Shown one piece after another: positions 56,957-64,000 of a DNA stretch of 64,000 nt. Origin of the DNA: Rhizoclosmatium globosum (taxonomy: Eukaryota; Chytridiomycota; Chytridiomycetes; Chytridiales; Chytriomycetaceae). The notes beneath the pieces are model-generated. The model was not told where the DNA came from and did no database searches. It saw only the letters and a program-made list of their open reading frames with translations. The position numbers and the translations under genes were made by a program. Position 1 is the stretch's first letter. Each line of letters starts with the position of its first letter. Where the stretch lies: the NCBI GenBank assembly GCA_002104985.1, contig MCGO01000127.1, positions 51,872 through 115,871 of the forward strand, given 5' to 3'.

Positions 56957-59495
56957 TCAGCACAATAATCCATATGCGGTTTCATTTCGACCTTGAGCCC
57001 TGTAATATGAGCAGTCAAAGTCTTTGAAATCAGCACCTGGATAGCAATAATAGTCTAAAGGAACGTTGCTCGTGTCCGGATTCACTGCCGTAATGGTGGT
57101 GAATGAGATACCATAAACATTCAGCACTGCGACAATCAGAGCGACTGTGGCGGCAGCAGTATCAAACCCGGTTCCCATAACAAATAGGTATTTTTGATAA
57201 AACTCGCGGTTCCTGTTCCAGACCCAAACTTGTGCGAAAACACAAGCGAGGAACGGCATGACGATAGTTTGCTGATATGTTGCGTATCCTCCGAATTGAA
57301 AGAAGATGGAAAAGTTGATGTAGTGCCAGTAAGACGATTTTACGATATACTTGTTTCCAAGCCATGGAATGACAGGAGCAGCAGCACCCACTAAGAAGCA
57401 CCAGAGAAGGTTTTCGTAAATAGAGCCGATTCCAAAGAACCGTTGAGGCCCAATCGCACCCCAAATTCCTCCCGCCGAGTAAAATACATTATATGATGGC
57501 ATGGCCCAGTCCGTTGATGACGAACTGACTAATCCATTCGTATTGAACATCATATACCAGCAAGCAGCGGTTGATACAATGCGTTAATAAACGTCCCAAT
57601 GAACTGTGATGCAACCATTGCATAAGGTGGGATATGCATATATTGCCCAAACTTCAAGTCAGATGTGAGGTTTATCGCTTGAATCAAATTATTCGTAGCC
57701 CATGATTTAAACGCCATAACAGCGATCGTCTTTCCGGGAATCATGAGTCCAATTACAAACTCAGACAACACGTTTAAGTACAGCGGATTCCCGCCATGCT
57801 GCGATAGATCCATATGGAACGATGAACAGAGAGACCATACCAATATTGAAGAAAATTCCCCACCATGGCATTCCAAACGGCGTGAATAGAGATACCAGTA
57901 GACCGCCTGCGGTACAACACCAAGGAGAAGGAGATAACACCAGTCGGGAACATCCGGGTATGCTTCCATATTTGAACGTGTTTATCCAAGGCATCACTTC
58001 ATCTTTGACCTGAAGGAGAGCGTTTTTGGTTTGACGGTAGATGTCTTTCCCATACCAAAGAGCAACGTGAACTAAAGCCGATGTGACTGTAAGAAACGAG
58101 CTGGCGTAAGATAAAGAACATGGAAGTTATGTGGATGGGGGCAACGTCTTGTCTGTGATTTTGGATTTGGTTAACTCTTGAACCAAGTTGAATGAAAAAC
58201 TTACAAGCTGTCGTGTTCAGATTGTAGTTGTCGAGATGTTGTAAAAGTATCGAGGAGAGATACGAGAGCCGTGAGGTTTCGTTCCGTTACTGTTTCCAAC
58301 AAATAGAGCTGCAGAGTTGATTGTTGGATTCAATGTGTCGAAGTAGTGAACTTGCGGAGCTCGAAGTTTCGCATTGATTCCGAAAACGTCATTAAGGTAA
58401 AACAATGGCGTCAGAATCCAAAGGAAAAAATGTTTCCGAGTGTGTTGGTTGCATTCGCCCACAATGGTTGCGAAAAGTTTCCAGAACCTGTATTAAACTT
58501 AGTATTCGAATACGAGGGAGTGATGGTATACCAATCATTCCCCAATCGAATGTGAGTCCAAAGAGACCTGTTCCAGTTGTAGTTGATCCTGAGAGGAAGT
58601 TGAATTTACTCAAGACCCCCGATTTGCCAGTTCCCCGACCAGCGATAAGACATCCAATGAAACTGATGTAAGACGGTGCAAATATTCGGGAATCCATTCA
58701 TATGCAAACATGGCAAAGAAAGCAAGCCAAAATACTGTAAACCTCGACCAAGTGTACCGATTTCCTGTTTCGGCAGAGTCACTTTTGGAATGCAGTAAAC
58801 ATGGCAATAGCAGGAATGCTGCTAGGCCACCACATGCCGTTGGTTTCACCAAGAAGCGACGTGTGAGGCCTGAGAAGCCATATCCAAGGAATTGGGTGAC
58901 CAAAATAAAAGCAAGGCTTCAATGAATGTGATATTCGTGTTTCCCATCAAATCAGGATGCATTTGAGTGACACATTATCGATTCCGTAAGGAGTGCCTGA
59001 AGCAGAGCAGATAATCCAGAGCAAAATATGCTCTTTAATAGAAAATGGGCCTGGATTCAGCCAAGTTCCCTTTGGAAGGACTTTTGATAGAAAGATTCCG
59101 ACAGGGTATGAAATGATGACTGCAACCGTGGATGGAATAGAAAGGGATTGGAACGGAATGTGAGGCACGTGTTTGCAAAGAGAGAATGACGGCGAAGAAT
59201 GTTCCAAGAAAGACGGCTCTTGCTGTGAAAGCGGTGTTGATGGGTCGTCAGTTTGTGGAACGATGAACTCTCTTTGGCGGAACATCAGGCAGGTATTACT
59301 TTTGAGATTTAACTACATATGCTCTCTCACGTATTTAACATCGGCAAGTTCATTATCAGTTTCGTATTCTGGATGGAACGCGACGAAGGTGGCAATCTTG
59401 TCCTGTTCAGAATCCATCGCAATGGTCATTTCGGAATCAGGATGAAAGAGAGGCTTCTCTCTCTCCTTGATGGCTGATATTTCGTGTATTGTCAT
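56957..59495 (-). CDS. OPT-family oligopeptide transporter, frameshifted
   Basis: A minus-strand gene with several short introns. It starts MTIHEISAIKEREKP, then DNELADVKY, REFIVPQTDDPSTP, a helix FTARAVFLGTFFAVILSL, YPVGIFLSKVLPKG, NPGPFSIKEHILLW (the OPT signature), many membrane spans, GNPLYLNVLSEFVIGLMIPGKTIAVMAFKSW-like sequence and a C-terminus with FGIGSIYENLLWCFLVG and NRNREFYQKYLF. OPT proteins use the proton gradient to import tetra- and pentapeptides or glutathione-like compounds across the plasma membrane. At least four indels interrupt the frame, two of them in the first 150 codons. It is divergent from calnexin (start to start 316 bp). Exon borders in the middle (57990-58950) are not resolved. 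Confidence 0.85.
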
Positions 59496-59811
59496 GGTTG
59501 AAGTTCTTGTTGGCTGGGCAAGCGGGTTTTAGGAAGTCTGAATGGTTTGGGTGGCTTGCTGATGTTCAGCGCGAAACTGTCAATCAATTAAGCATGAAAA
59601 GTCTTCAAAAACAAATTGCAATTGAATAAGTGGAAAAGTGTAATTGCAAGATTAATTAATACCAAGAGGTAATTTCTTCTAATCATTTCATTAACTCAAA
59701 TAAATAATGAATATAATGTCGCAAAGAAAGCAGAAAAAATAAGTAGAGGTGTTAAGTTCTGTTTCAGCCAATCACTTATTGCCAAAACCCACTGAAAAAC
59801 CACGTTCAAAA
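59496..59811. other. Intergenic between divergent OPT and calnexin genes
   Basis: AT-rich; a bidirectional promoter is likely. No frame, repeat or RNA gene seen. Confidence 0.4.
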
Positions 59812-61788
59812 ATGAAGTTTGCTCAGGTTGTTCTGTTTACTGTTGGGCTTCTGGCTTCTGCTGTCAAGGCATCTGATGAGGCTCCAGCAGCTGCCACGAC
59901 TGCTGCAGCTGTCTCTGGTGAGGAGAAGGTGCAGCATAAGGTTGTCTTTGTGGTGAGTAACTACCTCTTTGTCCTGTCCAAAGCAAGCTTAACCTAACCT
60001 GTGCTATACTAATACGATACCTTCAGCCAACCAAGCGCAATGCTCTTTTCCTTGACCAGTTTGTGCCAGAGACTGTCAAGCGATGGATCCCATCCGAGGC
60101 AAAGAAGATTGTTGATGGCGTTGAAGACGAGGACCTCATTCGATACAGAGGAAAGTGGAACATTGAAGAGCCAATTGTCTTTCCGGGATTGAAGGCCGAT
60201 CGTGGTTTGACCGTCAAGACTGCCGCTGCCCACCACGTAAGCTATTGGGATTATTGTTGATGAAACACTTAATAATCGGTGAATAGGCTATTTCTGCTGT
60301 CTTCCCTGCTCCGGTCGACACTACCGACAAGACCTTTGTTGCTCAGTAAGTAGCAGCAGCAGTTCCCCCTTTTCTGGTCTGGCGGTGGCGTTCAATTTAT
60401 CGCGGATCTGCATTTTCTCCCGAGTTCTCCCATTTCTTGCACTAACTCCCCACCCTTGAATCCAGATACGAAGTCAAGCTCCAGAATGGTTTGGAGTGCG
60501 GAGGTGCTTACATGAAGCTCCTCACCTACGACCCAAAGTTCATCCCTGAGAAGTTCAGTGACAAGACCCCTACACCATCATGTTCGGTCCTGACCGATGC
60601 GGTTCTACCAACAAGGTCCACTTTATCCTTCGTCACCAAAACCCAATCTCAAAGGAGATTGAGGAGAAGCACATGAACTCCGTGTCGCTGCCAAGATTGA
60701 CAAGCTCACCAATGTGTACACCTTGATTATCCGACCAGACCAGTCATTTGAGATTTTGATCAACGGAGAGAGCGAGAAGAAGGGAAGCTTGTTGGAGGAC
60801 TTGGAGCCACCAGTAACCCATCAAAATGTAACATCTTGTCAAAGTTATTTCAAATTCTAAATTTCTGTTGTTTGTAGTGATTGATGACCCAGAGGACAAG
60901 AAGCCAGCTGACTGGATCGACGAGGCCAAGATCCCAGACCCAGACGCCACAAAGCCAGACGATTGGGACGAGACCGCTCCACGTGAGATTGTTGACGAAG
61001 ACGCTACCATCCCAGAAGACTGGCTCGTTGATGAGCCAAAGTCCATCCCAGACCCAGAAGCCGTTAAGCCAGAGGACTGGGACGACGAGGAGGACGGAGA
61101 ATGGACTGCCCCAACTATTGACAACCCCAAGTGTGCCGATGTTTCTGGATGTGGAGCTTGGACCAAGCCACTGAAGCCAAACCCAGATACAAGGGTAAAT
61201 GGAAGGCGCCAATTATTGACAACCCAGCGTACAAGGGTCCATGGGCTCCACGAAAGATTGACAACCCACACTACTTTGTTGACAACAAGCCAAGCAACTT
61301 TGGAAAGATTGTGAGTTTATAGCGTTACTTTTGATAGGTTCTCTAATCATATTATACAGGGTGCCATCGGATTCGAGCTTTGGACCATGCAGGACGCCAT
61401 CCAATTCGACAACATCTGGATCGGAGACAACGAGAAGGAAGCCAAACTCTTCCGCGCTGAGACCTGGGGAAACAAGAACCGTATCGAAACCGAAAAGGAG
61501 AAGGAAGAAGTCAAGAAGGCTGAAGAGGCCAGCAAGGACTCCAACAAGTCATACTACCAAAAGGCTCAGGACTGGGCTCAGTCCTTCCGCGTGAGAATCT
61601 GGACTTTGATTTCAAGGTCCCAGAAGGGTGATTACTTGGAGGCGGCTCTTGATGACCCTGTTGCTGTTGGATTCTGTGGATTGATGGTTGCGTACCTGAT
61701 TATGAGCGCTGTTTCGCTTGTGCAGAACATTATTGGGTTCTTTGCACCAGCGAAGGTTGCGGCTGAGGCGAAGGAGAAGACTGAGTAA
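59812..61788 (+). CDS. CNE1: Calnexin, four one-base deletions
   Basis: Exons 59812-59952, 60027-60236, 60287-60345, 60466-60827, 60878-61310 and 61360-61788. Adding one base each near 60570, 60681, 60812 and 61186 closes every codon and every splice phase and gives 545 residues. It has a signal peptide ([20 protein letters not shown]), a lectin domain ([40 protein letters not shown]), a P-domain with type 1 repeats ([40 protein letters not shown]) and type 2 repeats ([17 protein letters not shown]), and one C-terminal membrane helix ([19 protein letters not shown]). It is a lectin chaperone that holds glucosylated glycoproteins in the ER. The short cytosolic tail ends AEAKEKTE. Confidence 0.95.
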
Positions 61789-62317
61789 ACTGACAGTGTT
61801 TACGAGGAAGATGGGGGGGAAAGGTTGTATTTTATAGTATTCAGATCTCTTGCGTGAATGTATTATGTTCGTTCGGACAACAATAAAATGGCGTGCCATT
61901 GTCGTAAACAAGTTCCCGTGTTGTGAGCTGTAAAGACAGGTTGGACAGAAAGATCTTAGTCTACAAGGTCCACTGGATATTTTTGAAGGTTGTTGGAGAA
62001 AGGTAGTTGGGATTGAAGATGGTGAGTACTAGCACAAAAATATACGGAGAGAGGAACAGTTAAAAGACATGATAAGATAATGCAATACACATCGTTTATG
62101 CCTTGATGATCTAAACGTGGCTTGTGTGTGACGTTGCAGTCAGCAGGGTCTCTGTATTTTTCAGTGCAAATATAACGCTTGAGCAATCACAATATTCAAC
62201 TTCTTTCTTCGTGAATAAAAAGAGAGATAATGTTGAGTTTATGCAGGATGGGCCCTTCTGGAACTACGTTTCACAAACGATTTTTCTCTTTTGCACATTG
62301 AGTCTAACATCAAAGTG
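61789..62317. other. Intergenic, no gene seen
   Basis: It contains the calnexin 3' end and presumably the promoter of the Ndt80-like gene. No frame with coding character was recognised on either strand. Confidence 0.4.
61882..61887 (+). terminator. Poly(A) signal AATAAA after calnexin
   Basis: CAATAAAATGG lies 94 bp downstream of the calnexin stop. Confidence 0.4.
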
Positions 62318-64000
62318 ATGGATCCAAACTATCCGCTTCAGCCTGTAACTGGTACAGGCAATCCAAACTACTTCCTTCCACAAGACGGACAATCTGGCAG
62401 AGTGGGTGATACGACATCCAAATTGGGCACAGACTCGGTTTCTCAGTTCCTCGGGTTGCACCAATCCAACACACAAAGTAACTCTTCTGGATCAGATGGG
62501 TTTAATGCAGGGCAAGACTATCAGGCTATCGGGTGGGTTATTGCACCTACTCCCGGCTAAGCATACCCATCACTCAACGTTATCATCGTAAACAATCCAG
62601 GTCAAACAACCAATCCAGCGCTAACGCAGCCAATACTTCGCATTTGCCGGATCCGCACTCGTTCTTGTCGGCTGCAACGCCCGCCGTACCTCAAGCACCC
62701 ACATCCAACTTCACGCCAAACCACAACGGAAACAACTCAAACCAAGGTTACGACATGATGCAGTCGCTTACGTCAGCCGCCCTCGGCCACTTGTCTCCCC
62801 GGCTCCTCAACGACACCAATCTCCAACCCTTCAACCAGCACCACGGCTGCCCCTACTCATCAAACTCAGTCACACAACAACGAATCATCGATTGTTGGAG
62901 AGGCTGTCCCCGTGAACCTCGGCGAGCTTGCCAACATGCCCACGCCAGAAGTCACTGGTGGTGATGACGGGGCAGACGGTGAAGGAGAGGACAACAGCGG
63001 AGGACATCAGATCCCTTTCGCACCCAGTGTCCAAAAGTGCCATTTGTGGAATGCCGATAAGTCCAAATCGTGAGTTGTTTTCCATTTCTAAGTGCACCGA
63101 TAAACTGATTTTTGGGCGCTCTGTGCAGATACAACATCGAGGTTAAGCCGAGCATCGATAGAGGGTTCTTTATTGCAGAAGGCAACTGGACCTGCTGTGA
63201 GTGGTTCTCGTCTTTGTCTCCAATCCTGATGACTAATCTCGCCGGATATATCACCAGACAGGAGAAACTACTTCCATTGAGTTCATCGTTCACAATCACT
63301 GAGTCATCTGCTCCAGGAAGCTCCTCAAACAACGTGGATGAGGCAAAGCCTTCGCCAAAGACGACCTTCTACCTGGAGCTCATGGAAACCTAGTTCAAAT
63401 TGTGTCTTTCCTGACTCATATTAGTGCTCATACAAACACTCCACGGCAAGGCCCTGTGGAACTTGTTCAGCACACGTCCAAGCGTGACAAAGGCCACTCA
63501 CTCAACCTGTTCCTCGTGTCAGTGAGCCGGGGCCTGGCAGAACTATTTTTGAGCGCATACAATTCCGTACTGCTACAAGTAACAATGGTCGTAAGCGCGG
63601 AAGTCCACCAAACTCGAATGGAGGTGCTGCTGCTGCTGCTCTCGCCCAGCAGTACTTTATTGTGACTGTTGAAGTCCTTTGTAAAGTCGCAAGTGGGGAT
63701 TTTACCGTGTTTGTGAGGCTGAATGCAGGATGGTGTTGTTGTGCGTGGCCGGGCTCCAGGTCACTACTTGAATCGTGATTTGGCGATTAGTGGTCGCCCA
63801 GTTGATAAGGAGGAGGAACCTGTTGTGATTAATGCGGCTACTGGTCGAGCCGTCAGAAAGGCAGCCATGAAGCCACCTATTGTGGAACGTGATGTGAGTC
63901 CACTTGGTGAGCCAGATGTTGTGGTCAGAAGCTCGAATGGGTCTGCTCAGCCACAGAGTCAATATCAACAAAACCAGCAAAACCAACATCAGCATCAGCA
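62318..64000 (+). CDS. Ndt80/PhoG-like transcription factor, cut by the window edge
   Basis: The start is MDPNYPLQPVTG; the N-terminal 220 residues are Asn/Gln/Ser/Thr-rich with a frame slip near 62560. The Ndt80/PhoG DNA-binding domain follows in pieces: QIPFAPSVQKCHLWNADKSK, an intron at about 63070-63128, YNIEVKPSIDRGFFIAEGNWTC, an intron, RRNYF and SSSFTITESSAPGS, FYLELMET, then FERIQFRTATSNNGRKR, QQYFIVTVEVL and VVVRGRAPGHYLNRDLAISGR. This domain has an immunoglobulin-like fold and, in yeast Ndt80, turns on middle meiotic genes; other family members answer nutrient signals. At least four one-base shifts are present. A Gln-rich tail runs off the right end of the window, so the stop is not seen. 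Confidence 0.82.

Noticed and set aside
31762..59495. Cyclic-peptide (RiPP-type) gene cluster around the POPs
   Set aside because: No small precursor genes with a conserved leader and variable core were found; both POPs look like general cytosolic enzymes.

Overview
The window is nuclear DNA from a fungus, most likely a zoosporic, early-diverging one (chytrid-like). The evidence is dense genes with many short GT-AG introns (about 43-110 nt), a Zn2Cys6 regulator with a fungal transcription-factor domain, an RTA1-family membrane protein, an Ndt80/PhoG regulator, a kinesin-7-like motor, an OPT oligopeptide transporter, and both Ubc4 and calnexin. The chytrid placement is inference. No bacterial operon, CRISPR array, tRNA or rRNA was seen.

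Layout. 1-11398 is a satellite: about 39 head-to-tail copies of a ~294-bp unit, open at the left edge of the window, with patches of higher-order structure. 11.4-12.9 kb is a gene-poor border with a decayed transposase-like relic. 12.9-42.4 kb is gene-rich and mostly reads cleanly. It holds an armadillo-like protein, unknown proteins, UBC4, a peroxisomal acyl-CoA thioesterase ending in SKL, a kinesin, a Zn2Cys6 regulator, prolyl oligopeptidase POP1, a five-finger C2H2 protein, two proteins sharing an unrecognised helical domain, two polytopic membrane proteins, a poly-proline membrane protein, RNase P subunit Rpr2 and a YHYH-domain protein.

From about 41 kb to the right edge the genes are still recognisable: PC-esterase-like A and B, a C2H2 array, a 3-RRM protein, POP2, a DUF726 hydrolase, an OPT transporter, calnexin and an Ndt80-like regulator. 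Many carry single-base indels. The same pattern in calnexin, where four one-base insertions restore every reading frame and every splice phase, points to residual sequence error at least as much as to pseudogenes.

Ties between genes. Three paralogue pairs sit close together and interleaved: POP1/POP2, C2H2-A/C2H2-B and PC-esterase A/B. A fourth pair, 30211-31641 and 35780-36671, shares a C-terminal domain. Two POPs and an OPT transporter within 28 kb could serve peptide uptake and cleavage, but this is proximity only. Splicing is notable: POP1 and POP2 both need a 5-nt microexon, UBC4 has 9-nt and 18-nt exons, and the RRM gene is interrupted directly after its start codon. Exon coordinates were worked out by hand from frame continuity and GT/AG sites; no RNA evidence was available.
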